From Caldimonas brevitalea (GTDB taxonomy: Bacteria; Pseudomonadota; Gammaproteobacteria; Burkholderiales; Burkholderiaceae_C), in assembly GCF_001017435.1 (NCBI RefSeq), contig NZ_CP011371.1, positions 1,674,001 to 1,738,000 of the forward strand: a stretch of 64,000 nucleotides of DNA. Reading direction: 5' to 3'. This document shows positions 26,939 to 37,270 of the stretch, one piece after another. The notes beneath the pieces are model-generated. The model was not told the DNA's origin. It did not search any database and was given only the letters and a program-made list of their open reading frames with translations. Each line of letters starts with the position of its first letter. Position 1 is the stretch's first letter. The translations under genes were made by a program, and so were the position numbers.

Positions 26939-27625
26939 TCAGGCCGGGCGCGGCACCTCGAGCGGGTCCAGCCATTCGCGCCAGGCGCGCGGCTGCACCC
27001 GCAGCGCCCGCCCGTCCAATTCGCGCTGCACCCAGCGCCGTTGCTGGGCGAGTGTGAGCAGTGCCGCCCCCAGCGCGCCGCCCAGGTGCGGGCGTCGTTC
27101 GCTCCAGTCGAGACAGGGGCAGGCGAACCTGCGGCGGCGCTGCCGCACTTCGTCGAGATCGATGCCCCAGTCGAGCAAGCCACGCGTACCCTCGCGCGTC
27201 ACGCACAGGCCGTCACCGTCGTTGACCAGCCAGCGGCGCTGGGTCAGCGCCTGCAGCAGGTGCACCGCGATCTCGCCGGCCATGTGGTCGTAGCAGGTCC
27301 GCGCCACGCGCAGCCCCGATGGCGTGGCCGGGCGGAAGGCGGGCCGCGGACGGCCGCTCAGCACCAGCAGGGCTTCGAGCGCCTGTGCCGCGTCGGCGCC
27401 GGCCAGCTGGTAGTAGCGGTGCTTGCCTTGCGGCACGCACTGCAGCAGTCGCTGTTCGACCAACCGGGCCAGGTGGGCGCTCGCGGTCGATGCTGCCACG
27501 TCTGCCTGCGCCGCCAGTTCGGTCGCGGTGCGCGCTCGGCCATCGAGCAAGGCGCACAGCATCGCCGCGCGCGCCGGTTCGGCGATGGCCGCAGCCACAT
27601 GCGCAAGCCCGGTGTCTGCAACCAT
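26939..27625 (-). CDS. ArsR-family winged-helix regulator with extended C-terminus
   Basis: About 228 residues. The N-terminal 90 form an ArsR-type winged helix (LAAQADVAASTASAHLARLVEQRLLQCVPQGKHRYYQLA). The remaining half is a longer domain with Cys residues (RTCYDHMAGEIAVHLL, RRFACPCLDWSERRPHLGGALGAALL) seen in a subgroup of large ArsR-like regulators. ATG 27625 follows GAGGAA; the frame is open ten codons further. It is divergent from the P450 gene with a 73-base gap and probably regulates it. Confidence 0.85.
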   Translation of the reverse strand: MVADTGLAHVAAAIAEPARAAMLCALLDGRARTATELAAQADVAASTASAHLARLVEQRLLQCVPQGKHRYYQLAGADAAQALEALLVLSGRPRPAFRPATPSGLRVARTCYDHMAGEIAVHLLQALTQRRWLVNDGDGLCVTREGTRGLLDWGIDLDEVRQRRRRFACPCLDWSERRPHLGGALGAALLTLAQQRRWVQRELDGRALRVQPRAWREWLDPLEVPRPA

Positions 27626-27698
27626 GTTTCGTTCCTCGTCGAAGCGTGATGGCAAACAGCCTAGCAGACTGCGGCCGTGTCGACTTCGAAAGCCGTTG

Positions 27699-28862
27699 AT
27701 GGACGAGATCCGAGACCCGGTGCAAGCGGTGACCGCACCGGACCCCTATCCCTATTACGCCGCGCTGCGGGAGCGGCACGGCCTTTACCACGAGCCTCGA
27801 CTCGATGCCTGGGTCGCCACCGCAGCCGCGGTGGTCGACGCGGCATTGCAGCATCCGGGCTTGCGCGTGCGACCGCCGGGCCAGCCGGTGCCACCGGCGC
27901 TGCAGGGCACGCCGGCCGGCGCCGTTTACGCGCGCCTGGTCCGGATGAGCGAAGGGCCGGCCCATGCCGGGACCCGTCGGGCGGTGACACAGACGCTGGA
28001 CCCGATGGCCTCGGGCCAGGTGGCAGGGCGGGCCCGCGACCATGCCGCCCAGGCGCTGGCGATGACCGCACCAGGCGACCGCGAACGCCTTCGGGCCCTC
28101 TACCGTGTCCCCTTGCTGACGATGGCCGAAGGCATCGGGGTGCCGATCGGGCAGCGTGAGCGGGTGGCCTTGCTCACCGAGCGTTTTGTCGCCTGCCTCT
28201 CGCCGCTGAGCGGTGCGCCGGCGCTGTCGGAGGCGCAGGACGCGGTGCATGCCTTGCATGGGCTGTTCGACGAGGGTTTGTCGAGTTGGGCGCCGGCGCC
28301 GCCGTCTGGGGGGCCTGAGCGTGAGACGTGGATCGCGAACCTGATCGGGTTGTTGTCGCAGACCTGCGATGCAACCGCAGGGCTCATCGGCAATACGCTG
28401 GTCGCCCTCGGACGCGAGCCGGCGCTCGTCTCCCGGCTGCGGCAGGGGATCGTGCAAGTTGCCGAGGTGGTCGACGAGGTCGCCCGCCACGACCCGCCCA
28501 TCCAGAACACGCGGCGCTATGCGGCTGAGCCTCTCACCCTTGCGGGCCACGCCCTGGAGGCCGGGCAGTGCGTGTTGCTGCTGCTCGCGTCGGCCAACCG
28601 CGACCCGGCGCCGTGCGGCACCGTGGCCATCGACCCGGCCCCCGACGTCTTCGCGCCGGGCCGCCCGCCGTGCCGGTCGTTCGGCTATGGCGCCGGGCAC
28701 CACCGCTGCCCGGGCGACCGCCTGGCCTCCGCCATCGCCGGCGGTGTGGTGCAGGCCTTGCTGGCCGCGCAGGCGTCGCTGCTCGACGGGTTGGCGCAGC
28801 GCCTCCTGGCGTCCGGCGCGTACCGGGCCTCGGTCAACGCCCGCATCCCTTGCTTTCCCTGA
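27699..28862 (+). CDS. Cytochrome P450
   Basis: About 387 residues. The haem-Cys loop is GYGAGHHRCPG, in which Tyr takes the place of the usual Phe at its start. The K-helix ExxR is EVAR in VVDEVARHDPPIQNTRR. The I-helix region is QTCDATAGLIGNTL. It is a soluble bacterial class I P450 that needs an outside ferredoxin and reductase, and neither is adjacent. The substrate is unknown. It ends 12 bases before a small monooxygenase gene and is divergent from an ArsR regulator. Confidence 0.9.
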   Translation: MDEIRDPVQAVTAPDPYPYYAALRERHGLYHEPRLDAWVATAAAVVDAALQHPGLRVRPPGQPVPPALQGTPAGAVYARLVRMSEGPAHAGTRRAVTQTLDPMASGQVAGRARDHAAQALAMTAPGDRERLRALYRVPLLTMAEGIGVPIGQRERVALLTERFVACLSPLSGAPALSEAQDAVHALHGLFDEGLSSWAPAPPSGGPERETWIANLIGLLSQTCDATAGLIGNTLVALGREPALVSRLRQGIVQVAEVVDEVARHDPPIQNTRRYAAEPLTLAGHALEAGQCVLLLLASANRDPAPCGTVAIDPAPDVFAPGRPPCRSFGYGAGHHRCPGDRLASAIAGGVVQALLAAQASLLDGLAQRLLASGAYRASVNARIPCFP

Positions 28863-28874
28863 AGGAGTCCTCAG

Positions 28875-29219
28875 ATGGTGACGGTGATCTTTGAAGTGTG
28901 GCCGCGCGAAGGCGGCCGCCAACCTTATCTCGACCTGGCCGCGGCCTTGCGCCCCTTGCTCGACGGCATCCCCGGCTTCGTGTCGATCGAGCGTTTTGAA
29001 AGTCTGAGTGAACCTGGCAAGTTGTTGTCGCTGTCGTTCTGGGAAAACGAAGCGGCGATTGCGCAGTGGCGCCAGCTCGAGGCACATCGTGCCGCACAAG
29101 CGCAGGGGCGTGACGGCGTCTTTGCCGACTACCGATTGCGCGTCGCCGCGGTGCTGCGCGACTACGGCTTGTCGGAGCGCGATGAAGCACCGCCGGACAG
29201 TCGGCAGCGGCACGGCTGA
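28875..29219 (+). CDS. Antibiotic-biosynthesis-monooxygenase (ABM) domain protein
   Basis: A 114-residue dimeric ferredoxin-like protein. The ABM pattern is visible in VIFEVWPREGG, IPGFVSIERFESLSEPGKLLSLSFWENEAAIAQWRQLEAHRAAQAQGR. Family members oxidise small aromatics without cofactors or simply bind them. AAGGAG precedes the ATG. The P450 gene ends 12 bases upstream, so they form a two-gene unit, perhaps for modifying one xenobiotic. Confidence 0.9.
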   Translation: MVTVIFEVWPREGGRQPYLDLAAALRPLLDGIPGFVSIERFESLSEPGKLLSLSFWENEAAIAQWRQLEAHRAAQAQGRDGVFADYRLRVAAVLRDYGLSERDEAPPDSRQRHG

Positions 29220-29262
29220 AGTAGCCCCCGTCAGAGGGAATGTTACGTCTTGATAGTGCTCC

Positions 29263-29311
29263 TATAACACCTGCAGTGATCATCGGAATCGATGACGCTG
29301 TGAGAGATCAC
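29263..29311 (+). promoter_or_regulatory. Promoter region with nested inverted repeats before the defence-type operon
   Basis: A -10-like TATAAC lies at 29263-29268; no good -35 is seen. Just downstream, GTGATC (29276-29281) and GATCAC (29306-29311) form an outer inverted repeat. TCATCG and CGATGA (29280-29295, spacer GAAT) form an inner one. This fits an operator just after the transcription start, or a leader hairpin. Confidence 0.4.
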
Positions 29312-29395
29312 GGGAGGGCGGTCTCGCATCCGTTTGCACGCTAGAAACGCAAGCGGGGCGGCCGCGTCGACGACAGACGCACACAGGAGAGCGTG

Positions 29396-31321
29396 ATGAC
29401 GGGTAGTGACCACTCAGACGAAGACCTGCGGCAGCGCACCTTGCTGTCGATCCTCGACGACAAGGAGATGCGCTACGAACTGCAGCGCCGTGCCGCCGAC
29501 CACGAACTGGGCAGCCGCTGGGATGTCGACGCCGGCACACTCGCCTCGCTGCTCGAAGACCCGCGGGGCGCGGTGGCGTTCGAAAGCCGCCCGCTGTCAG
29601 AGGCCATCGTGCGTGCGGTGGCGCGGCCGGTGCTGATGATCGAGAACCACAAGGTCACCTTGCCGAACTCCGACGTGCTGTCACGTCGCATCGGCAAGTT
29701 CGCCCCGGTGTTCGAGCCGACCCTGCGCTCGGTCGGCCGGGTCGAACTGGTCGGCCACCCTGCACTGGAATGGGTGGGCACGGGCTGGATGGTCGAAGAG
29801 GGTATCGTGGTGACCAACCGACACGTCGCGTCGGAGTTTGCCCGCCGCGACGCGACCGGCAAAGGGTATGTCTTCATTCGCAGCCAGCTCGGCACCGAAG
29901 TGTTGCCCCGCATCGATTTCCATGAAGAGTATCGCTCGGTGGTGGCGGCCGAGTTCCGCATCGAGCGGGTGCTCTACATCGCACCGCACAGCGAAACCGC
30001 GCCGGACGTCGCCTTCTTGAAAGTGGTGCCGGGCGAGACCGCGGGGCTGCCGACACCGATCGAGCCGGTGGCCGACCTGCGCAAGCATCTGCGTGAGCGG
30101 CGCTTCATGGCGGTGGTCGGCTACCCAGCGCGCGACAGCCGCAGCGACTCGCGGCTGATGGATCGCATCTTCGGCGATGTCTACGACGTCAAGCGCTTCT
30201 CTCCCGGCGAGGTGATGACGGTCCACAAAGACAACTGGTTCTTCGAGCACGACGCGACGACGCTGGGCGGCAACTCCGGCAGTGTCATCCTCGACCTGCA
30301 GACGGGCAAGGCGCTCGGCCTGCATTACGCCGGCGCCCATCGCAAGGCGAATTTCGCCGTGCGCATCGACACCGTGCTCGAGATGCTGCACATCGCGAAA
30401 GGGCGCACCACGGTGGGCGGCACCTTGGCCGGTGTCGAATGGCAGGAGAAGACCCGACCGGTCGACAGCTACACGGCGACCGGCTACGACGAGCGCTTTC
30501 TCGGTGTGCGCGTGCCCCTGCCCAAGCCCGGGCGCGCCGCCGACCTGCTGCCCGTCAACGAGGAGAAGGACGCCTGGCGGCTCGACTACACGCACTTCAG
30601 CGTGCGCATGAGCGCCTCGCGCCGCCTGCCCCTGCTGACAGCGGTCAACATCGACGGCAGCGAACGTCGCAAGCTGTCGCGCAAGGGGCAGGTGTGGTTC
30701 TTCGACCCCCGCATCGAGCGCGAGCAGCAGGTCGGCAAGGAGTTCTACGGACCGAGCGGCTTCGACCGCGGCCACATGGTGCGCCGCGAAGACCCGGTCT
30801 GGGGTACGCCCGAGGAGGCGGCCCGCGCCAACGAAGACACCTTCCACTACACCAATGCCGCACCTCAGCTGCCAGGCCTCAACCAGCGCGAATGGCTGGA
30901 GCTGGAGGACTACGTGCTGGACAACGCCGACGCGCTCGACCTCAAGGTCAGCGTGTTCACCGGCCCGGTGTTCGCCCCCGGCGATCCGGTGATGCACGAA
31001 GTGCAGGTGCCGCTGCGGTTCTGGAAGGTGGCGGTGCTGGTCGACGCCGGGAGCGGCGAGCTGAGTTGCGCAGCCTATTTGCTGTCGCAGGAGGACATGC
31101 TGGCCGAGGCCTTCCACTACGGCCGCTTCAAGACCTATCAGGTGCCGCTGACGCACCTGGAGGAGTTGACCGGCATCAACTTCGGCAAGGCCTTGCGGGA
31201 CGCCGATGGCTACACCGGGCGCGGTGGCCATGAGAGCGTGCCGAAGTGGTCCCCGGGGATCGAAATCCGGTGTCCTGAAGATGTCCAGTTCCCGCGGCGG
31301 GCCCGACGCAAGCGCCGATGA
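29396..31321 (+). CDS. Trypsin-like protease fused to a DNA/RNA non-specific endonuclease
   Basis: 641 residues with AGGAG six bases before the ATG. Residues 1-100 are an unrecognised, mostly helical region. Residues about 105-340 form a trypsin-fold protease with an intact triad: His143 (TNRHVA), Asp204 (APDVAFLK) and Ser294 (GGNSGS). Residues about 365-630 form a NUC1-type nuclease: DRGH at 457-460, then Asn487, Asn496 and Glu504, which match the Serratia nuclease spacing (N110, N119, E127). There is no signal peptide, so both act inside the cell. The stop overlaps the next ATG (31318-31321). Coupling to Kiwa-like genes suggests a defence effector; control of the nuclease by the protease is inference. 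Confidence 0.9.
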   Translation: MTGSDHSDEDLRQRTLLSILDDKEMRYELQRRAADHELGSRWDVDAGTLASLLEDPRGAVAFESRPLSEAIVRAVARPVLMIENHKVTLPNSDVLSRRIGKFAPVFEPTLRSVGRVELVGHPALEWVGTGWMVEEGIVVTNRHVASEFARRDATGKGYVFIRSQLGTEVLPRIDFHEEYRSVVAAEFRIERVLYIAPHSETAPDVAFLKVVPGETAGLPTPIEPVADLRKHLRERRFMAVVGYPARDSRSDSRLMDRIFGDVYDVKRFSPGEVMTVHKDNWFFEHDATTLGGNSGSVILDLQTGKALGLHYAGAHRKANFAVRIDTVLEMLHIAKGRTTVGGTLAGVEWQEKTRPVDSYTATGYDERFLGVRVPLPKPGRAADLLPVNEEKDAWRLDYTHFSVRMSASRRLPLLTAVNIDGSERRKLSRKGQVWFFDPRIEREQQVGKEFYGPSGFDRGHMVRREDPVWGTPEEAARANEDTFHYTNAAPQLPGLNQREWLELEDYVLDNADALDLKVSVFTGPVFAPGDPVMHEVQVPLRFWKVAVLVDAGSGELSCAAYLLSQEDMLAEAFHYGRFKTYQVPLTHLEELTGINFGKALRDADGYTGRGGHESVPKWSPGIEIRCPEDVQFPRRARRKRR

Positions 31322-31862
31322 AACTGCGCTTCTGGCCTTCGCTGCTGATTTTCGCGAGTTCGTACTTCCCGCTCGCGTTGGTCGTGATCATCAAGGATCT
31401 CGACCCGGGCACCTTCTGGCCTCAGCACCCGAAGATGGCGCTGGCCATCATCGTCAGCGCCCTGCTGTGCATGTTGGCGCTCTACGTCACCGTGCGCTCC
31501 ATCCCGCCCGGGTTGCCGGTGCTGGTCACACGGGTGAGCAACAAGTCGGGCGAGCTGGTCGCCTACACCTTGCCCTACATGATTTCGTTCTACCGCTTCG
31601 ACCTCGGCGACTGGCGCACCTTGTTGTGCCTGCTGTTGTTCCTGGGCATGATGTTTGCGCTGAGCTATCGGACCCGCAACATTCTCGTCAACCCGGTGCT
31701 GGGGTTGGTGGGCTACGGCCTCTACGACGTGCAGTTCAAGGAAGGCGCGCGCGACCGTCAAGGCTTGTTGCTGTCGCGGCAAGAGTTCCGCGTGGGCGAC
31801 CGTTGCCACGTGACGCGGCTGTCCAACTTCCTGTATTTCGTCAAGAAAGTCGAAGTCGACGA

Positions 31863-31866
<4 letters not shown>
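31318..31866 (+). CDS. kwaA: KwaA-like membrane protein of a Kiwa anti-phage system
   Basis: 182 residues with four to five hydrophobic segments at about 7-25, 40-60, 78-95, 101-117 and 121-136, then a soluble C-terminal tail of about 45 residues. The stretches VTRVSNKSGELVAYTLPYMISFYRF and NILVNPVLGLVGYGLYDVQF resemble KwaA-type proteins. In described Kiwa systems KwaA is an inner-membrane protein that forms a complex with KwaB. It overlaps the upstream protease-nuclease gene and the downstream DUF4868 gene by four bases each. The assignment rests on topology, size and the KwaB partner rather than an alignment. Confidence 0.75.
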
Positions 31867-33102
<1,236 letters not shown>

Positions 33103-33115
33103 CCGCTCGTACCCC

Positions 33116-33160
33116 GCACTGAGCGCCCGGCCGCAAGGCCCGGCGCTCAGTGCTGTTTTT
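33116..33160 (+). terminator. Strong intrinsic terminator after the kwaAB region
   Basis: GCACTGAGCGCC pairs with GGCGCTCAGTGC. An inner GGCC/GGCC stem closes a GCAA loop, and TTTTT follows at 33156-33160. It is the clearest Rho-independent terminator in the window and ends the unit that begins at the protease-nuclease gene. Confidence 0.9.
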
Positions 33161-33304
33161 GCAGCAGTTACTTACTTTCCAGCCCGGCACCCACCTGCAT
33201 CATGACGCCCAGTCGATGTAGGGCGCCGGGTGTCAAATCGTGCGCCCTGCACGGCGATCCTGTGTCGCAACGCTCCCATCAGGGGGACAACGGAGGGCGC
33301 CGGC

Positions 33305-36300
33305 ATGAAGTTCTTACAGCGGGCGCCCATGGCTGGGTTGGGCGCCTACTTGATCGCGTTAGCGGCCACCGGCGCCGCGATTGCGGCGGGGGCCGCGCTG
33401 AACGGCTGGCTCGAGGGCGAAGCCTTGATGTTGCCGGCGGTGATGGCCGTGCTCGTCGCGGCGGCGCTCGGCGGGTTGCGCCCCGGTTTATTGGCCACCG
33501 CGTTGTGCGGCGCTGCCTTCATCTGCCTGTACCTGCCGTCGGCCCGTGGCACCTCGCAACTGGCCCAGATGCAGCAGGCCGTCGGCGTCGCGCTGTTTCT
33601 TGCGATTTGCCTCACCGCGTGCACGCTGTGCGGTGCGCTCCAGGCCGCGCGTCGTCGTTTGCAGCGCAGCGAAGCCTTCCACCGCTCGATCGCAGACCTG
33701 ACGTCGGACTTCGCCTTCGATGCCCATGTGCTGCCTGACGGCACCACGGTGATGGACTCGATCACCGAAGGGTTCGCCAAGCTGCTGGGCTACACGCTGG
33801 AAGAGGCCCTGGCCGGCGGCGGCTGGCGCCTCGTGCTCGCCCCCGAGGAGCGCGCCCGCGGCCGCGACTACATGCGGCGGGTGCAGCGGGGCGAGGACAT
33901 CGAAGGCGAAATGCGGCATGTCAGCAAGCACGGCCGCAGCATCTGGCTGCACTTCCAGATCCATCCGGTGTGCAACGCCGGCGGGCGGGTGGAGCGCTTC
34001 TATGGGGCGGCGCGCGACGTCACCGAGCGGCGCGAGGCCGAGCGCCGCATCCGGCAGCTCAACCACGAACTCGAGCGCCGGGTCGAAGAACTGCAGGCCT
34101 TGTTCGACGTCGCGCCGGTGGCCATCTGGCAGGCACACGATCCTGCATGCCGGCGTATGACCGGCAACCGCTACGCCAATCAGTTGCTGGGCGTCGAGCC
34201 CGGCATCGAGCGGGACGCGGACGGGCACGCCGAGACGCGCTACCTGCGCGACGGGCGCCCGGTGCCGGACGACGAGTTGCCCCTGCAGCAGGCGGCCCGG
34301 CATGGCGTGCCGGTGCATGGTGTCGAACTGGAGGTGGTCGTGCCCGGGCGCGAGCCCGCCTGGGTGGTCGGCCATTCGGTGCCCTTGCTCGATGCCAAAG
34401 GGCAGGTGCGCGGTGCGCTCGGGGTGTTCGTCGACATCACCCAGCGCAAGCACGTCGAAGCCGCCGTGTGGCAAGGCCGCGAACAGCTGCGCCTGGTGGC
34501 CGATAACGCGCCGGTGCTGATCGCGCATTTCGACCGCGCCGGTCGCTACAAGTTCGTCAACCGCGCTTATGCGCAGCGCTTCCAGCTCGACCCGTCGGAG
34601 GTGGTGGGGCGCCATGTCTCCGAGGTGATCGGCGAGGCGGCCTGGGCCCGCATCCGCCCCTTCGTCGAGCGGGTGCTGAAGGGCGAGCCGGTCACCTTCG
34701 AGGCCGAGATTCCGTATGCGGTGTTCGGATCGGTCCACATGCGCTGTGCCTACGCTCCCGAGCGCGACGCCCAGGGCCGGGTCACCGGCATGTTGGCGGC
34801 CTTGCTGAACATCACCGACCGCAAGCAGGCCGAGCTGGCGCTCGAGGCCGCCCGCGCCGAGGCCGAGCACCGGGCGCGCGAGGCCGAACAGGCCAAGGCC
34901 TTGCTGCAGACCATCTTCGACAACATGCCCGAAGGTATCGTCTGGGTCGGCGGCGGGCCGGACTATCCGGTGCTGGCCAACAGCCGCTTCGGCCGCGAAC
35001 TGATCGGCGTGCCGCAGCGCGGGTCGGACACCCACCCGCTCGACGGCTACACCGTCTACACCGCCGACGCCAGCCGCCGGCTGCGCGACGAGGAGCTGCC
35101 CTTGTACCGCGCGTCGCGCCATGGCGAGACGGTGTGCAACGAAGAGCTGCTGGTCGAGCGCGCCGACGGCTCGCGGGTGTCGGTGCTGGTCGACGCCGCC
35201 GCCATCCGCAACGCCCAGGGCGAGATCATCGGCGCGGTGAACTGCTGGCGTGACATCACCGAGCGCAAGCGCGCCGAAGCGGCGCAGCGTCGCAGCACCG
35301 AGCGCTTCCGCTCACTGGTGCTGGCCACCACCGCGATCGTCTGGGTCACCGACGCGCAGGGCGATTTCGTCGAGCCGCAGGGCTCATGGGAGGCCTACAC
35401 CGGGCAGGACTGGGCCACCCACCGGGGCAAGGGCTGGCTGATGGCGCTGCACCCCGACGACCGTGACCGCGTGCGCCACGCGTCGCGCACGCAGCGTGCA
35501 CAGCGCGGGTATCACGAGATCGAAGCGCGCCTTTGGCATGCCGCCAGCGGTGCGTATCGCTATTTCCAGAGCCGGGCGGTGCCGGCCTTCGACGCCGATG
35601 GCCGCATCAGCGAGTGGATTGGCACCTGCATCGACATCCACGACCGGCATCAGATGTTGGAGGCCTTGCGGCAAAGCGAGGAGCGGTTCCGGCTGATGGT
35701 CGAGAGCGCCAAGGACTACGCCATCTTCACGCTCGATGCGGGCGGGCGGGTCACCGCCTGGAACTCCGGCGCCCGCAACCTGCTCGGCTATGACGAAGGC
35801 GACATCCTCGGCCGCCATGCCGACCTGCTCTACCTGCATGAGGACGTCACCGCCTCGGTCCTGTCGCAAGAGCTGGACAGGGCCTTGCGCGACGGCCAGG
35901 CCGAAGCCGAACGGCAGCACCGGCGCAAGGACGGCAGCACCTTCTGGGCCAGCGGCCTGGTGATGCCGCTGAGCTCGGGCGGCGAGCAGCGCGGCTTCCT
36001 GAAGATCATGCGCGACGTCACTGAGGCCAAGCATGCGCGCGAAACGCTGGAGCGGCAGGCGCGGGCGCTGCAGGAGGCCGACCAGCGCAAGGACGAGTTC
36101 CTGGCCACCCTCGCGCACGAGCTGCGCAACCCGCTCGCGCCGCTGCGCAACTGCCTCGAGATCCTGCGGGTGGCGGGCGGTGACCCGCAGGCCCAGGCGC
36201 ATGCCCGGGTGGTGATGGAACGGCAGCTGGCCCAGATGGTGCGCCTGATCGACGATCTGCTCGACGTCAGCCGCATCAGCCGCGGCAAGATCACGCTGCA

Positions 36301-37174
36301 GATGTCGCGCGTCGAGGTGGCGCAGGTGGTGCGCGACGCCATCGAAACCAGCCGACCCTTGATCGAACGGGCGGGCCATCGGCTGGCGGTCGAGTTGCCG
36401 CCGCAAGCGGTGTTCGTCGAAGCCGACCTGACGCGGTTGGCCCAGGTGTTTTCCAACCTGTTGAACAACGCGGCCAAGTACACCGAGCCGGGCGGCGAGA
36501 TCCGCCTGCGTGTCGAGTCGGACGGCCGCGAAGCCCGCGTCAGCGTGCGCGACAACGGCGTCGGCATCTCGGTGGCGATGCTGCCGCGTCTGTTCGAGAT
36601 GTTCTCGCAGGGAGACCGGTCGATCGAACGTTCCCAAGGCGGCCTCGGCATCGGCCTCGCCCTGGTCAAGCGTCTCGTCGAGATGCATGGCGGCAGCGTC
36701 GAGGTGCGCAGCGAGGGGCTGGGCCATGGCAGCGAGTTCACCGTGCGGCTGCCGCTGTCGGTGTCGCAACAGGCCGAGGCCGAGCCTCAGCGGCCGGGCG
36801 CCGCCGAGCCCGAAACGGCGGGCCGGCGCATGCTGGTGGTCGACGACAACAAGGACGCGGCGCAGAGCCTGGCCGTGATGCTGCAGATCATGGGCAACGA
36901 CACCCGCGTCGCGCATGACGGCGTCGAGGCGCTGGGACTGGCCGAGACCTTTCAACCCGAGATCATCCTGCTCGACATCGGCATGCCGCGGCTGAACGGC
37001 TACGAAACGGCACGTTTGATGCGTGAGCAGCCGTGGGGCCGCGACGCGCTGCTGGTGGCACTCACCGGCTGGGGGCAGGACGAAGACCGGCGCCGCTCGC
37101 GCGAGGCGGGTTTCGACCACCACCTGGTGAAACCGGTCGAACCGGAGGCTCTGGGGCGGCTGCTGCTCAATTGA
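33305..37174 (+). CDS. Hybrid sensor histidine kinase with several PAS domains
   Basis: 1289 residues from an ATG preceded by GGAGG. Residues 1-115 carry four membrane helices (KdpD-like DUF4118 type). Six or so PAS/PAC modules follow up to about residue 915. The HisKA motif DEFLATLAHELRNP has the phospho-accepting His938. An HK-type ATPase has DNGVGIS and GGLGIGLALVKRLVEMHGG. A C-terminal receiver (LVVDDNKDAAQSL) has Asp1224 in LLDIGMP and Lys in LVKPVE. It senses an unknown signal at the membrane or in the cytosol. No output regulator is adjacent, so phosphotransfer partners lie elsewhere. Confidence 0.95.
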   Translation: MKFLQRAPMAGLGAYLIALAATGAAIAAGAALNGWLEGEALMLPAVMAVLVAAALGGLRPGLLATALCGAAFICLYLPSARGTSQLAQMQQAVGVALFLAICLTACTLCGALQAARRRLQRSEAFHRSIADLTSDFAFDAHVLPDGTTVMDSITEGFAKLLGYTLEEALAGGGWRLVLAPEERARGRDYMRRVQRGEDIEGEMRHVSKHGRSIWLHFQIHPVCNAGGRVERFYGAARDVTERREAERRIRQLNHELERRVEELQALFDVAPVAIWQAHDPACRRMTGNRYANQLLGVEPGIERDADGHAETRYLRDGRPVPDDELPLQQAARHGVPVHGVELEVVVPGREPAWVVGHSVPLLDAKGQVRGALGVFVDITQRKHVEAAVWQGREQLRLVADNAPVLIAHFDRAGRYKFVNRAYAQRFQLDPSEVVGRHVSEVIGEAAWARIRPFVERVLKGEPVTFEAEIPYAVFGSVHMRCAYAPERDAQGRVTGMLAALLNITDRKQAELALEAARAEAEHRAREAEQAKALLQTIFDNMPEGIVWVGGGPDYPVLANSRFGRELIGVPQRGSDTHPLDGYTVYTADASRRLRDEELPLYRASRHGETVCNEELLVERADGSRVSVLVDAAAIRNAQGEIIGAVNCWRDITERKRAEAAQRRSTERFRSLVLATTAIVWVTDAQGDFVEPQGSWEAYTGQDWATHRGKGWLMALHPDDRDRVRHASRTQRAQRGYHEIEARLWHAASGAYRYFQSRAVPAFDADGRISEWIGTCIDIHDRHQMLEALRQSEERFRLMVESAKDYAIFTLDAGGRVTAWNSGARNLLGYDEGDILGRHADLLYLHEDVTASVLSQELDRALRDGQAEAERQHRRKDGSTFWASGLVMPLSSGGEQRGFLKIMRDVTEAKHARETLERQARALQEADQRKDEFLATLAHELRNPLAPLRNCLEILRVAGGDPQAQAHARVVMERQLAQMVRLIDDLLDVSRISRGKITLQMSRVEVAQVVRDAIETSRPLIERAGHRLAVELPPQAVFVEADLTRLAQVFSNLLNNAAKYTEPGGEIRLRVESDGREARVSVRDNGVGISVAMLPRLFEMFSQGDRSIERSQGGLGIGLALVKRLVEMHGGSVEVRSEGLGHGSEFTVRLPLSVSQQAEAEPQRPGAAEPETAGRRMLVVDDNKDAAQSLAVMLQIMGNDTRVAHDGVEALGLAETFQPEIILLDIGMPRLNGYETARLMREQPWGRDALLVALTGWGQDEDRRRSREAGFDHHLVKPVEPEALGRLLLN

Positions 37175-37270
37175 GGAGACGTCCGGCGCGGGCAGAATCC
37201 TGTTCCCGGCGGTCCGCCGTGCCGCCGCTCCGCGAGCGGCGACGCCGACCTGCCGTTTCAGGAGATGTGA

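Noticed and set aside
31206..31862. In-frame upstream extension of the kwaB reading frame (530 codons in all)
   Set aside because: It runs through the protease-nuclease end and kwaA in another frame; the overlapping ATG at 31863 fits the operon pattern and the protein family.
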